From the NCBI GenBank assembly GCA_026075535.2, contig AP026540.1, positions 10,106,001 through 10,170,000 on the forward strand: DNA of 64,000 bases, read 5' to 3'. Made by a program: the position numbers and the translations under genes. The notes under the pieces were generated by a model that ran no database searches, was not told the DNA's origin, and saw nothing but the letters and a program-made list of their open reading frames with translations. Shown here one piece after another: positions 1-13,085 of this stretch. This stretch comes from Tricholoma matsutake. Lineage: Eukaryota > Basidiomycota > Agaricomycetes > Agaricales > Tricholomataceae. How positions within the stretch are numbered: position 1 is the stretch's first letter; every line of letters starts with the position of its first letter.

Positions 1-1
1 A

Positions 2-469
2 GTTACTTATACTGTGACTGGTCGTCCTCTTCTCAGCGCGTATTGTCATTGTACCATTTGCCAAAGATTAAATCGTGCGCTTCTTGTACTTGCAATGGGA
101 AAATCTGCTCAAAGCCTTCTAGATTCGCCTTTTATACATACACTACACTTCCCTAAACCTGCTTTTGCATGGACTCATGGTGAACCACAAGAAGGCGTTC
201 TTCAGTCATTCATTATACCCCAGAAGCCATGGAAGACTCGTTGGCGGTGCAAGCAGTGCGGTGGTTGCGTGATGTCGCACAACTCCAAGACAAACAGGTG
301 CAGTATTTGGGGTGCCCATCTAGAGCGAGATAAGGAGGGAAAGATTATAGGTTGGAATGATTTAAAGCCCACAGCCCATATGTTCTATGGCACGCGGATG
401 CTTGACATTAATGACAGCTTGTCAAAGTGGGAGGGATACGAGAACCAGTCTACGCAGATATGTACTTGA
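2..469 (+). CDS. GFA/CENP-V domain protein (3' part; start lies before the window)
   Basis: The frame is open from base 2 with no ATG at its head, so this is the 3' portion of a gene that begins upstream. The protein shows the zinc-binding pattern of the GFA (glutathione-dependent formaldehyde-activating enzyme / CENP-V) family: CHCTICQRLN near the visible N-terminus and CKQCGGCV about 70 residues later, followed by an end typical of fungal members (WGAHLERD, LKPTAHMFYGTRMLD, KWEGYE). The stretch at about 77-124 fits the family poorly and begins GTGCGC and ends TTCTAG, so it is probably a 50-bp intron; removing it keeps the frame and joins CQRLN directly to SPFIHTLHFP. Family members bind zinc in a Mss4-like fold, but most fungal paralogues have no proven substrate. 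The family call is strong; the function is unknown. Confidence 0.8.
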   Translation, partial: VTYTVTGRPLLSAYCHCTICQRLNRALLVLAMGKSAQSLLDSPFIHTLHFPKPAFAWTHGEPQEGVLQSFIIPQKPWKTRWRCKQCGGCVMSHNSKTNRCSIWGAHLERDKEGKIIGWNDLKPTAHMFYGTRMLDINDSLSKWEGYENQSTQICT

Positions 470-611
470 TCACTTAGGGTTAAGCTTAGGGTCGTTGGGC
501 GACCACGACCCTGTCAAATGTATGTAATTGCGAAGCTTCCATGGGGTTATTTAGAGGAGAGCGGTGGCCTGGAATTTACCCATCACAGACCTGTCCCTTG
601 TCTTGTTCAGA

Positions 612-2147
612 TGCGTGCCAATCCATACCCAGTATTGCCTTCAGCAGGCGGATCGACAAACGAAATATATGCAAACACGGATGCGCATCGAAGTAGCCAG
701 GCTATGTCAATGTTTCGTGCTTCACCCTGGGTGACATATGATCCCCCTGTAAACAACCACTTAGATCCTCAAGAAATGGACGAAGATATCGATATGGATG
801 CTCCTCAGATATCCATTCTTCGAGAAGAAGTAACCCCACCACCTCTACCAAAGTCTGCTTCCACTTCACGCCGTAGTAAAGTGTCAGCGAAACCACGCAC
901 CGCTGATTTTCCTACCTGGTCTCGACCAGTACGGAAGGAGCCTCAGACGGAGGAGGAATTTGAAGAAGCAGAGGAAGAAGAGGATCAGCTCATTGATGAC
1001 GATGACGACGACGATATGAAACCTGTGCCCCCTGCGGCACTTTCTGCCAGTCGTTCTAGCGATTCTACTTCAAAACGTAAATCCCCCGCTAAAAAGAAGC
1101 CGCGGAAGAACGACAAACGTGTAGCAGATGATGGGAAAAATGCGGGAGAGAAGACCGTACCAACCCATTCTGAGGCCCCGCCACTGACATGGCTAGCTTC
1201 CGAACACCATGAGGATGCGCACCCGGAGCAGATTGCTTCCAGTATTTCTGCAGAGGTGGTTCCTCCGAAGGTGGTATCACCGAAGAAAGCCCCTGTACAA
1301 ACCACAATAGCACCTACACCTCAACCCAAGGCCCCAAAAGTCAAAGTTCTGAAGGCTCCTACTACATCCAAAGCCAAAGCCAAGCCTACCAAGTACGACA
1401 TTCTCCTTATTCTAGTGTCGTTTTGTTAAAATTTCTCTGCCAGACTAAAACTCACTCTACCCCTTCTTGTTGACGATCCAGACTTCCACAGTGAAGGTTA
1501 GCTGCCTGCACTTTCATCTTGTTTTGGCCTAACATCGAATAGGATATGCAGGCACGGCCGCCTCTTCACCCGTGACAGTACATATCGATATCAAGACTCC
1601 GGAGTCAGAGGCCCCTGCTTTGGCTTTGCCGGCCCCGCTAACAGAAGAGACCAACCTCGAGAATGGTCCGATACCTGTCTACCCTCTTCCTACGAAACCA
1701 TTCCCTGTCCAACCTCCGCCGAAGATCCACTCTGGTTTCGCGCCTGTGATGCCTTTGGACAAAAGCGGCAAGAAGGTGAGGCACTGGCGGGTAGCCAATC
1801 GCGAGATTCGTGGAATAGGTGGCGGGCGATGGTTTGCGCGTTCTTGGGTTGGCGAGAAGGAGTCTGAACTCGCTGCAGCTGGAGGTGTCTCTGCACAGGC
1901 TAAAGCCGGCGAGTCTGGTTTGACTCTTCCTAAACTCATCTCTATATCTGCATCAGCTTCAGGACGGTCGAGCAAATCTAAAGCCTCGAAAGCGACTTCG
2001 TCGTTGGCGGCTTCTGCCGCTCCGTCGCGTGCTGGCTCTTCAATACCGGACGTCCCGACGTCCACCGTTCGAGCACCTACGAAGATGCGTACTATCATAG
2101 CACCGCCACTGTCTGAAGGTGGCGACTCGGATATGGCAGCCACCTGA
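612..2147 (+). CDS. Ies4-like INO80 chromatin-remodelling subunit (probable)
   Basis: I read three exons: about 612-1392, 1444-1496 and 1552-2147. Both introns keep the frame, and the small middle exon gives KLKLTLPLLVDDPDFHSEG. The N-terminal half is low complexity: an acidic run (EEAEEEEDQLIDDDDDDD) followed by Lys/Pro/Ala-rich basic stretches (KRKSPAKKKPRK) like those of nuclear chromatin proteins. The only conserved-looking block is LDKSGKKVRHWRVANREIRG around 1750-1820, which resembles the LDRSGKPCRKWE-type motif I associate with fungal Ies4 (INO80 subunit 4). The C-terminus is Ser/Ala-rich. The start is uncertain: ATGs at 518, 612, 702 and 776 share the frame, and 518 is only 49 bases after the preceding stop. 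The gene model is good; the Ies4 assignment rests on one motif. Confidence 0.55.
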
Positions 2148-2362
2148 TTTGTAGACAACACCTATACGATACCTCTGTCTATCTATCTTATATTAGCGTT
2201 TGTACTTGGATTTACATCTTTGGATATGAAGTCACGTGTGCGCAATTCCAAGACCTATGTCGCACGCAAACTGTTTCGACGGTTGAAAACAACGTTGAAA
2301 CTTGACATCTGCCAATATCTTAACGACTTCCATCGCTGGACGGCTGGATATCACGTTCGCTC

Positions 2363-5300
2363 ATGTCTGCCACTCCTCCGTTAATTTCAGATGCCGAAGG
2401 TTCGGGAGCAAATGTCAAGAAAGGTTCTGCGTGGATCTCTGCGAGAACAAGCGAACGTGGTTCGTGTACAGTCCATTTCCTGCGGATACAAGTCATAACT
2501 ATATACGGATAGCTGTGACTCAACAGGCATTTGCCTCGGACCCGAAGTATAAGAAGTACACGCAACAAGTGGAGAAATGCCTGAATTCGTTTGATAACGT
2601 ACACGAATGGGCGGATTGTATTGCATTTTTGAAGCAATTGCTCAAGGTGAGTCCGTCGCAGTAATAACAGATCCAAGTTTATATTGCGATGCGCCCAGAC
2701 GTTCCAATCCTATATGCAATTCAAGGAAATACCACGTAAACTCATCGTGGCAAAACGACTAGCGCAATGTCTCAATCCTGCCCTCCCGACTGGTGTTCAT
2801 CAGCGCGCTTTGGACGTGTATTCACACATACTGGCGGTTCTTGGGGTGAGCAAAGACAATGCGTGCCTGGACGGATGCTAATGCTAGACTCAGTCCGAAG
2901 GTCTTCGTGTCGATTTGCCTGTCTGGTCGTCTGGTCTATTTCCTTTTTTCGAATATGCAGCTACGTCGGTCAAGGTGCGACCTTGTTATTAGTCATTTCC
3001 TTGCATTCTTTATGATACGTTTGTGTTTAGCCCACACTGTTAAATCTCTACGATACCCATTACCTTCCTTTACAGAGTGGCTTACGGCCTGTGATGAAGT
3101 CCATGATACTTTCACTTCTACCAGGGTTGGAAGAGGAGACCGGCGAATTCTTTGACAAGGTAAGTTCAGATCACAAATGGAGTATATGTTATAAAACTGA
3201 TGAACATTCTAGGTTCTTGGCCTTCTAGATCGCCTCTCTGGGACTGTATCGACGGCATTCTTCTTCCAGAACATATGGTTGGTAATGTTGACAGCTCCTC
3301 CCGCCCGAGGAACCTCCTTGAACTTTCTTGCTCGTCGTCTCCCTCGGTTGAATGCAAATGATGGTGTGTTATCGTATTCTAATCTTTTATTGCTTATCCT
3401 TATCCGCAATGTGTAGATATAACGCAAGTTGTGGGCAAGGATATCGGCTTGATGATACGGGCATTTGCCGCTGCCCTTGAGGACGAGAACCTACTCGTGA
3501 GAAGAGGAGCTCTAGACCTTCTGTTGCAGTCAATGCGAGTTGATAGCCCTGCAATCCGCAAAGCACAACCGGACGATCGCGCTATTCTTATGCGGGCAGC
3601 TACTGGCGTGGTTCTTCGGCGTGATTTGTCTCTCAATCGCAGATTATACACGTGGTTGCTTGGTCCGGACGAGAAGAGCGACAATCAAATCAGTTACTTG
3701 AAGGAACATGGTCTTGAGCTTTTGCGCTCCACGTTACAAGTCAAAAAGTTTTGCTGTATCTGCATTCAAGTCACACTAACATTATGTCCAGAAAGAGATG
3801 ATGTTCCCATCAGGAGAATATTCGGAATCGAGACCCTTTAAGATATTCCTTTCTTTATTGGACAAATGGGAGATTGGTGCTCCCCTTACGCAAGTCCTGG
3901 TGTATGATTCGTTCAAAGCAATCAAGCACCTAGGTGACAATGCTTCGGAAAGTAGTGAGGACGTTAGACCCCTTCTTCTGTCTCGAAGTTTATTCTCTGA
4001 CCACTCTCTATAGGTGAGTATTACGGCGAGCCCATTATATGAGGCGATAGAACCGCAATTGCTCTGGAAACAATTACTTACGGCTGTGTTTGCCGAGATT
4101 GTGGCCGGCAAGAAACAGTTTGAGGCTAGTAGCAACTATTCACAAGTCGACGTGAACTTGTCTAATTTACATCGTCCGTAGGCTATTCATATGGTTCAGT
4201 TTATCCTGAAAGCCTTCTCACAAGATGAAGAGGTCCAAACTATACATCTTCCCATCATATTCGCAGCAATTATGGACTTGGTGGATGTAATTACGCCACA
4301 TAACCCGATCAACCAACATGACTCATACTTTACAGTTGCAGGTCCAGACCGATGCGGCTAGAAGCGCTTCTGCGTTGGTGCGAGAGTGCTTGCTACTGCA
4401 AGAAGAGATGCTACGACAAATTCCCCATTCATCCCTGATGCAGCGGCCGGAGCTTACTGGAGCCATCGAGGCCAATCGCACGGCTCAGCGTCCATATCTT
4501 TTTGCATGTTCTTTCTATGGCATTACCCCAATCGCAACCCCCACGAAGTCCACAGCATCCTTCACAATTCCCTTTACATCAGTATTCGAGAATTTGACTT
4601 CAATTAGTCGTATCTCTGCTGAGGTTCTGATACGAGGATCTCCAGATATTGTAACGCTACGGGAGGTGTATTCATATTCGCTTCTTCTCATCGATAGACT
4701 TGTGGGGAGACTGGGGACCTCTGTTGAAATTGTTTGGCGGCCTTCAACATGGTTACAACTCGTCCTACATGCATTGGAGCACGAAGTAAGTGATCTGTCA
4801 GATTTTTAATTTCTGGTTTACTTACCCCTCTCATAGTCTGCTAATTTTACGATAGTCGATCGGACCGTATCCCTAGTTGTTGCACTACATCAGACCAATG
4901 GCTTGGACCCAAGGCTTTCCATTGATGCTCGGCCAATCATGTACAAGATGATCAACAAGCTCATGAAATATCTACGTTCTGATTGCGCAGTTTATCATGT
5001 TCGCGCTGTGAACCTCATATGGTCCCTGGAAGCTGCAACGAAGCGCTCCCATGTTGAGTCAATATTTGCCCAAGCTATGACGTCTCCCGAGTCGCGCAAT
5101 GTCCATGAATCTTACGAGGCGTTTGGTATCTTGTGGAGGTTGACTGGTTCGTATTATATGTTTTGTCAGCAGGTTCGCACACGCTGATTCATATTAGAGG
5201 ACAACCTTCTTCCTGGGTTCCGTTTCAAGGTTCCGATGATGATTGTGTTGGATACCCTCAAAAGTGACGATCCATCCCTTCGTCGGATCGGAGAGACGTG

Positions 5301-8300
5301 GATGCGTTGCAGCCTCAAGTCTTACCTACGGTATTCATTTTACCATGGACTGAAGAATATCACCTGATTCGTTGTAGGGTCCTCGATCCCATCTTGTATG
5401 AACTGTTAGACCAATCTATCCACCGAATACCATCAACCGCCAAAGTCTGTGGTAAGGAACTTCAGAACTTTATCTACGAACGCCCATTCGATCAACGCTA
5501 TACGCATCATCTCCTGGAGATGCTTTTATCCATCATTCGGTTTGGTGGACAAGGGTTTTCGAAGACCGCAAAATCCACCGCCATTCGACGCTCTCACCAC
5601 ATAGGTCTCGTCCAAAGAGTGGAGTCTTGTAAGTTATCTTTGCGGACATCATCACTAAAACAATCAGTCTTCTCACTACTCCACTAGATGGAATTTTAGA
5701 CCCAAATGCGAGTTACCTGGATGCTTTGGTTGACATTCTTCTTCGGTGTGTCAATATCATCTCCGTCGTCGACGTGTAGCTGAGTATCTCTTAGGTTCTT
5801 ACAATCGGAACCCAAGGCCTCATTGAATGCCACCATGCAGCCCAGCAATGCTTCCATACAATCTTCGGCCATTGACCTCTTGCAGGCCATTGTCGCCCGT
5901 GGCGAAATCGACACTATCGTGGAGGATGTTGAAACAATTGTTGTACAGAAGCTGTACTTTTGTATCCACTTAAGCCGACTCGACCTCCAAAACAAGCTGC
6001 TGCATCTACTACACTCCGTGATATCAGTATCAACAACGCAAGACGAATCTTCTCGGCAGGTAAACAGGGAGAAACAGGACGGGAGTACATATAATAGCTC
6101 TACTGGACACGACGGGAATGTGACCACTCGGAGTTATTCTGGCGATTCACTTTTGATTCAAACACTCATCGACGGTATTGCTGTCCGAACAAACCGACCT
6201 GTTCTACAGCATTGGCTTGATTTTCTTCTCATGGCAGTTCCACAGTTCCAGCCCGCGTTGCAAGCCGTTGTTGGGCCGCTGAACGACTGTATATGCCACC
6301 AATTGTCCACCTCGCTACGGGATGTCCTCCACGTGTCATCACAAGGGCAAAACTACACAGAAGACTTGCCATCTTTTACGACAGATGCGGAAATGATCAT
6401 GCTACTCAACGGTCTGGAACGGATGGTCTCTCTTAGCCTTGCATACACATCGGAATTGTCTTCTTCGGATGACGAAACGCCGACCATGGAGAAAGCCGCA
6501 CCAGAAAATAGTGGGTTGCTTGGTATGGTCTCGAATGTGTTTGGCTCCGACACTACACAGCAAGTACCAGAGGACCAACTGACAGTAAGCTTGACTGCTT
6601 TAGCTGAGTGTTAGATTCTAATGCGGCTCATATGCAGGCTCGCTCACCGGCCTATAGATCGTTGGATGAGGGCATTCGTGTTTTGTATTCGATATGGGGC
6701 ACCCTCGTCTGGACAAATCCTCAAACCTGGGCTTCAAAGGATGAATCGTTGTCCGTCATTTACAATCGGACACGAGTCCGATGTCGTCGGGTGCTGGAAC
6801 ATCTTTTTCGTGTCCAGTCGGCTGAGGTTTTTGAATCGATTGTGGATTGTTGGAGTAAAGATCTTCCTGTCCGTGCTTTCAAGTTGACTGGTATTGCTGT
6901 AACTCATATCCTATAGGGCTCTAAAATCTCTCCGGATGCGGCCTTCGAACTTGTCGATGTGCTCATTGCAAATGCTCAAAATGTGGTCCACATCATATGC
7001 GAAAGCATCACATGTCGCATATCAGGGGTATCTGAGAAGAGTAAACGACAGGCAATTAATCCGAATCTGTGCGTTTTATCTATTCTTAGCCTCTTCGGAG
7101 CATTATGTTGACCGAGATAAATTATTAGCACGGAAATCGTTCTGTTTAAATTCCTCGAGCAATATCTACGACGGCTAGAGGGACCTTTGGCTGTTCAGGT
7201 TTGGGGCCGCTTTCTACAGTTGGTCAAGGACGTCAGTGGAAGTACGCGTGACTTCAAAGCACAGAACTTCCCTGCTCTATGGTATGTCAGGCTAATAGCG
7301 TGATTTGTGCTCAGTTGAAGTTTTTCAGTTGTCTGATAGTTTTGGCCGAAAAGATCACTCAAACCACCGCTATGGAAGACAGACGGATACGAAAGGAGCT
7401 GCAGGTTGCTCGGTCATCATGTCGATAATTCTTGGTTTACTGATCTCTTACCACAGGACAATTTTAGCAAGCTCCTTGAATCGAGCGTGGTATTTGTTGG
7501 TCGTTCATTTGATCAAGGTTCTTGGATACGTCGCAGCACCAAAGAATCCTTGATCACAAATGGTCGAGATTCTCCAGTACCTCGTAGCAATGGTACGCTA
7601 AATCTTACCAGAAAATGCAGATTTTTATCTTTGTCTGACAGACAACAAGCTTGAGGAGAAGGTGGACACGAGTTCAGCGCCAGCGCCGCCAGACACACCG
7701 AAACTTGGTGCTTCCAGCGAACTAATAGCTCAGGTGAGCATGTTCATATCTTTTAATCCTGTGTTGATGGACGCAAACTGTAGATCAACAACTTCATGGC
7801 ATCTAGTGTCGTGCCTAACTTACGTAAATTTTTGGTGGACAACGATAAAATTGCTGCTGCATGCAACAACATCGTTTATTATATTGTGAACCCGGCCATG
7901 AAAGGGAAATCAAGGTTAATACCAGCCCCTCACTTCTTAACAATTGTCTAACCAGTTTGCTCAAAGACCAATGGACGTGGATTCAACTGTCCTTGCAATT
8001 ATTCAGGGCATGGCCAGAATACCAACTGCTCTGAAGGCTTGGCGTCCGCCTGTCATAGACCTTCTGAACGACAACAGACTCTTCAACTGCAGTAGGGAAG
8101 CAGCGGAAACCTGGAGGCCCATTGTGAAGACATTATTCGATGCAGATAAAACGGCATTCCCTGAACTGCTATGTACGCTCCAACTTCCACCATCATTGAT
8201 AACTCAGCTCTCATTGCACTCCATCTAGCAAAAGTGACAACAGCTCCATCTGCAAATATCTTTACAAATCGGGAGTACGAGATGCTGCTCAGATCGCTCA

Positions 8301-9146
8301 ATGTTCGACGGTTATCATTTGCCCTGTTTACGGGAGATAAGAATGCTTTTCTTACTCAACTACCCACCATCCAAGAAAAGCTCGTTGACATCATGAAAAA
8401 TGTGTCAGCGCCTATTGTCCAGAGTGAAGTGTTTTTGTGCATACGGGTAATTCTGTGTCGATTGTCGCCCCACAACCTCACCAGCTTTTGGCCGGTCCTG
8501 TTGACGGAGCTGGTATGTCGTCCTTATAGTTTACTTGAATATTTCCTAACAAGGTCACTTCCAGTACCGTATTTTTGAGCAAACCATGATCTCGCTGCCG
8601 TCTGATGGTTCGGAAGACTTACAGCTGGTCCTTGCTGCCAGCAAGTGTTTGGATCTACTTCTAGTGCTACAAACGCAAGAGTTCCAAATGTAAGGCTCTG
8701 CAGTTAAGGAGTGGGCTATTAAAGTCATGCCTTTCTAGACATCAATGGATTTTCATTACGGACACCGTTGATGCCATTTATCGTCCAGACGACTGGTTCC
8801 CCGAAGCAATGATGGACCAGTTAGCTGAAATTGCAGGTGCACTCCCAGTAGGGGTAAGACGATCTGTCGCGTTTGCGTAACTACTCTAACCAGTTTTCTA
8901 TCATCACAGGATCCTGCTCGTACTGGAATCACCACTCCGAATCACCTTGCCGATTTTGCGACCGAACGACCTCTTCGGCGGCCCTTGCTGAATTTGTTGC
9001 GACAGATCGACAGCATCCGAGACCTCATACCGTTTTTCTCCAATGTAAGCATCGCCTCTTATGAGAGTGTCTATGCAAGCGGTGGGAACGTGGATTGGGA
9101 AGCGGTAGAACTGGGCATTATGGATGATATGTTTGACGGGCGGTGA
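2363..9146 (+). CDS. DOP1: Dop1/Dopey homologue, Golgi-endosome trafficking scaffold
   Basis: A gene of nearly 6.8 kb with many short introns. The start is the ATG at 2363: exon 1 (2363-2459) joins in phase to exon 2 (from 2513), giving the Dopey N-terminus DPKYKKYTQQVEKCLNSFD and HEWADCIAFLKQLLK, then EIPRKLIVAKRLAQCLNP and LPTGVHQRALDVYSHIL, which is nearly diagnostic. The rest is helical, HEAT-like sequence, and the C-terminus (LLNLLRQIDSIRDLIPFFSN, then ELGIMDDMFDGR, stop 9144-9146) matches the Dopey tail. In yeast, Dop1 works with Mon2 and the flippase Neo1 in endosome-to-Golgi transport. No broken exon was seen, but I did not fix every splice site in the middle. The end lies 238 bases from the convergent nucleobindin-like gene. 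Confidence 0.93.
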
Positions 9147-9383
9147 GACGAAAATGGGAAGGGATTGAAGATATACCTCATTTGCAGTTTGTTAATACCA
9201 CCTCTCTAGCCTATTTCATCGTTGTAATTTATCTGTAATGGGTTAGGCTCTCCGCAAACGAATGGATAGGCACGATCTACATTATAACGGGCAGCACACA
9301 TGATCCAAGGGAAGCAAACAGAATATCATTGGATAAATCAAAGATAGCCAACCCCAAATGTGCAAGATAAAATTGCATGATGA

Positions 9384-10760
9384 CTAAAAATCGCCCCAAT
9401 TGCGACGGAACTTGTACTGTATGCGATTCTGCATGGTTAGCAATCTGGGCCCTTATGCCGCAAAGGAGGGAGTACCTTATAAGGCAAATTTTTTCTAGGA
9501 GGTAGAGAGTACAACTGGTCAGCAACAAGATATGTAGACTGACTGTAGAGGGTACCTCATTCTGTCACCGGGTTCGGTAGGTGCCTTGTAGCCAGCTTGG
9601 CCGGTTCCCCATTCGCCCTTCCTGCCAGCTTGAGACGACGCATCCTTAAACCTGACGTTAGGATCTTGCTTCTCCGGGGGGGTCAGGCGAGTGATTTTAG
9701 GTGCAGGGGGATCTGAAACTGGTGAAAACGGGACTCCTTGATCGTCGTGGGGGTGGGCTTGGCTGGAAGGAGGCATGCCCTGTGTGGAACCATCAAGAGG
9801 TTGTTGTGGGGGGGGATCGGCCTGAGGGTGTCGTTGAGCTTCGAGAGCTTCTTCGACGGTGATTCCTTGGAACTTCGCTTCCCGCTCGGCTTCTTGGCGT
9901 TCGATAGCCTCATGCTGAGCGAAGTGTTCAATGTCCTCAGGATGGTTGTACGCATCATCTGTTTGGGTTTCTGGTGTCGAGTGAAATTGTTCTGTTCCCG
10001 CACTGTAAACCACAACAGCATCTCAATTTTTGTTTATGGAATTCACCTTCGTGATGCAGGAAGAATTCTATAGCAATTCTGAGAATGGAACCAACGGGAC
10101 ATAGATAGGTTTGGACTCACCACTTTCTACGTCATAATGATGTCCCTCGGCGCCTAGGTCATTGAAATTCGGTAATCCAGCCAAACCGACCTTTTCCAGC
10201 TCCTCCGGTGTCACTTGCCCGTCGTTATTAAGATCGAGCCTCTGTAGCACAGTATTCACGATGTACTTTGCCTTCTCCTGGTGCTGCGCGTCGTCCTGCT
10301 CGGAATGTCTAGTCCAACGAACGTCTCTATTTAAAACACTTGCCTTGGACTGCATCGTGGAGTAGACGTGGTGAACACCATAAATGGCCTCAATTTCCTC
10401 TGGTTCCCATATACCATTACTGCCTAAAAATTAGAATATTAAAAGGGACAACAACCGTCCATTTTACCCATTCAGGTCGTGTAGGGCGTGAAAACTCCGG
10501 ACATCGAACGAGTCACTAACATAAAGAAATAGGTAAGACACAGATACAACGATGGTAAGCCAATTACATATGGTGCTCTGTAGACATCTGCATGGGCGTT
10601 TAGTTGTCGGCAGATACTGTGCCAAAAAACGACGTACGTGTCTTTGAGCATACTGCTGGATTGTTTCTCCAGCAGCTGGCCCTGAATTTTCGTGGCCTCC
10701 ATGGCCTAATACTAGACTCGGGACAAAGATAAGTAAGGACAGACTGGCTATCGCTTTCAT
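9384..10760 (-). CDS. Nucleobindin-like secreted EF-hand protein
   Basis: Start at 10760 with a signal peptide (MKAIASLSLLIFVPSLVLG) followed by HGGHENSG. Two EF-hand loops are readable: DLNGNGIWEPEE (near 10400-10500) and DLNNDGQVTPEE (near 10215). They are followed by a charged coiled-coil stretch with EHFAQHEAIERQEAEREAKF, a Pro/Gln-rich linker and a conserved end (FKDASSQAGRKGEWG, then PTEPGDRMR). The last coding part needs a 19-nt micro-exon at 9476-9494 (KNLPYK) between two introns, then NRIQYKFRRNWGDF and a stop at 9384-9386; all phases fit. Nucleobindins bind calcium in the Golgi/ER lumen; the fungal role is not established. The product is probably luminal or secreted. I did not assign the introns around the first EF-hand base by base. 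Confidence 0.8.
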
Positions 10761-11739
10761 GGTGCAACCCATGTGGTTCAGAGGATATTTGTCAGCAACG
10801 ACCAATTTAAACTTGCCCATCATCACCTCATCTCAGATCTCAACATTCGGGTGAGGTCGTCACCTCTTGAACGCCCCCTCGTTGCTCCTGGATTCATGTT
10901 GGGAGGCAGCTGTAGTAGGTACTGTGACATGGCAGGCATTACTATTAGTCAAGTAGTCACACAACAATAATAAGCGTCTTACCTCGTATCCATCGCGTGA
11001 GTCGGCAACCTTCCAGTTCCCAACAATTCATGTCACTGTATCGACAAAATCTCTTATGCTTTGCTCATCTCTCAGTCTCGGACCGCTCTAGAAGACGATG
11101 CTCTCGTTGTAAAACTAATGCTAAGGGTGCTGGCTGTCGTATTTCAATTATCTGCGGCCATATGATAGCACTTCAGAGACGCTGACAGAACAGTGATGGT
11201 GCGCGGGCTCCACGGAGCGGAAGCTGGGGACAATGACATGACTGTTGCCGACGATGTGCCCGGGCCCCGGGGCGCTCGAGCAGAGAAGAATCAGCAACAT
11301 TTACGTGTCTTACGACTCTCCAGCTTAGAGCGCAATCTGCAACTCTAAGTTGTTCATGAATATTTAAAAGGAAGTTATCTATGATAGCAATCGTTGATAG
11401 TTCCATTTTGGAGATCGCTGACGAAGAAACTTTGACCTTGTTCGGAATTACACATCGCTCGCGTCTCCTGGTGGATATATAGCTGCGGCCCCGATCACAA
11501 GAAGTATGGATGAAATTGATGGAAAACGACCACGCGAATCCATCAACACCTGCCTGTGTGAGTCAGATCTCTTGTCATTCATGCAGAACCATTAACCACC
11601 TACCGAACGTGACAAGGGTTATTATGCTGTATTTCCGCAAAGTGCTAATGACTACAGCCAAAATAGGTATTTAAAAATAAAAAGGAGTCTGCCTTTACAG
11701 TGAATGATGCTCCACATACTGCCGACCGTTTTTGTTTGC
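10761..11739. other. Intergenic, no gene seen
   Basis: About 980 bases between the nucleobindin-like start and the GH128 stop. Short open frames exist on both strands but none has recognisable content or plausible splice partners. The right part holds the GH128 3' flank and the left part the nucleobindin promoter. I see no repeat, tRNA or convincing motif. Confidence 0.5.
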
Positions 11740-13085
11740 CTACAACATTGTGCACAAGGCACCAACGAAGAACGCCGTCCCCAATGGCAGTGTCTCTCCA
11801 CCCGAGAAGGTCCATCGGCGAGGGGAATAATTTGATAGAGCTGGATACGTGGTGACGAGCCCCTGCGTAGGGCTGTCCGCCCCGTTGACAGTTGTGAACG
11901 TTTGAGTAGGAACTTGGGTGATCACTTGGGTGTGGACCGTCTTAGCGCCAACATACCTTTGGCCCAAGTCATTCAGACCTCCGACGTTGTCCAGAAGACC
12001 TGAATCGGAGAAATCAATACCCCAAACCCGTTGCTTTTTTGGCACTCACCAGTACTGAACTGGGTGCCTTGTGTTTCCCTCTATCGGCCAAGCTGTATAG
12101 TGAGCCACTGCGATTGGCGGCGTTACAAACTTTACTTACGTAGAATCCGAACCAGGCATATCGCTCTATCCAGTCCAAAGAATCCAAATAGGTGATGGAT
12201 TGATTGAGGAAATCAGCAATGACTAGACAGAAAATAACATTGACTTGACATGACCTGAGAAGGCGCACAGAATCTCACCTGTCTCGTTCGTTGACGTGCA
12301 TGCGTACTCCGTCACCCATATAGGCTTTGACGGGAACTGGCCGTGGATCGACCATAGGTACTGGTAAAAATTTCCGACACCTTCGCCATACCTAGGTCAC
12401 ATAATCAGTGCGGAGTACATGCGGGAGCGTTATCGATTTACCAATGAAGTGGTATAAAATCAACTGAACAATTGGAACAAGCAGAGAAGAAGTCGATCAG
12501 CCAGGGTATTCCTGTGCCGGAGGCGGTGACCGCAGGCCCCCCAAGCCTGACTCCAGACGCTTTCAAAGGTTCCAGGAACTGCTGCCAGATGCTCGCTGCT
12601 TCCTTGGCCGGAATATTCGCCTGATTGGCAGCATCTGGTTCGTTGAAGGCCTTCTCGAAAGCTTACTTTTTTTTTAGCAAGACAAGAAGGTTGCCTGTTC
12701 TCACCAGTATAGTCTTTGCACCCTGGCTCTTCACGGCATTGGAGAACGCACCGGCATTGTATGAACCCCACTGCATAGGCACGTACTCAATATGTGAGTC
12801 GGTGATATACGTAGCAGGAATGCTACCCCAGTCATATTGCCAGGTGATGACGCTATTTGTCTGGTTGGCATTGTTCAGATCGCCTGGGGTGTCACCTGTG
12901 GAGAAGGCGAGACCACGTTTGCTGGTCTTGAGGGTGCTGGTAGGAATACTGCCGGATGTACTGGTGGAGGAGCTTTTGCTGGGTGTGCTTGTCCCGGAAT
13001 TATTGCTAGTTGTGCTATTGTTGGCCAAAACCGAAAGAATGGTGAAGGAGGCGAAGAGGAACAGGGCCAAGTGGAAGAAGGGCAT
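11740..13085 (-). CDS. GH128-type secreted glucanase (Asl1-like catalytic core)
   Basis: A multi-exon gene read on the minus strand. The start at 13085 gives MPFFHLALFLFASFTILSVLA, a signal peptide; an in-frame ATG at 13106 adds MDPASPR. A Ser/Thr-rich linker follows (about 50 residues), then the glycosyl hydrolase catalytic core: KRGLAFSTGDTPGDLN, WQYDWGSIP, YVPMQWGS, AFNEPDAANQANIP (putative acid/base Glu), VDFIPLHWYG and IWVTEYACTS (putative nucleophile Glu), ending with YAWFGFYV and TGLLDNVGGLNDLGQRYVG. The C-terminus is a Thr/Ser-rich stretch and a hydrophobic tail (GTAFFVGALCTML), which suggests a GPI anchor and location at the plasma membrane or cell wall. GH128 enzymes act on beta-1,3-glucan, so a role in wall remodelling is likely. 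The intron at about 12660-12705 contains a run of nine T on the plus strand. Confidence 0.85.

Noticed and set aside
985..1313. Minus-strand open frames opposite the Ies4-like gene
   Set aside because: Shadows of the low-complexity plus-strand exon.
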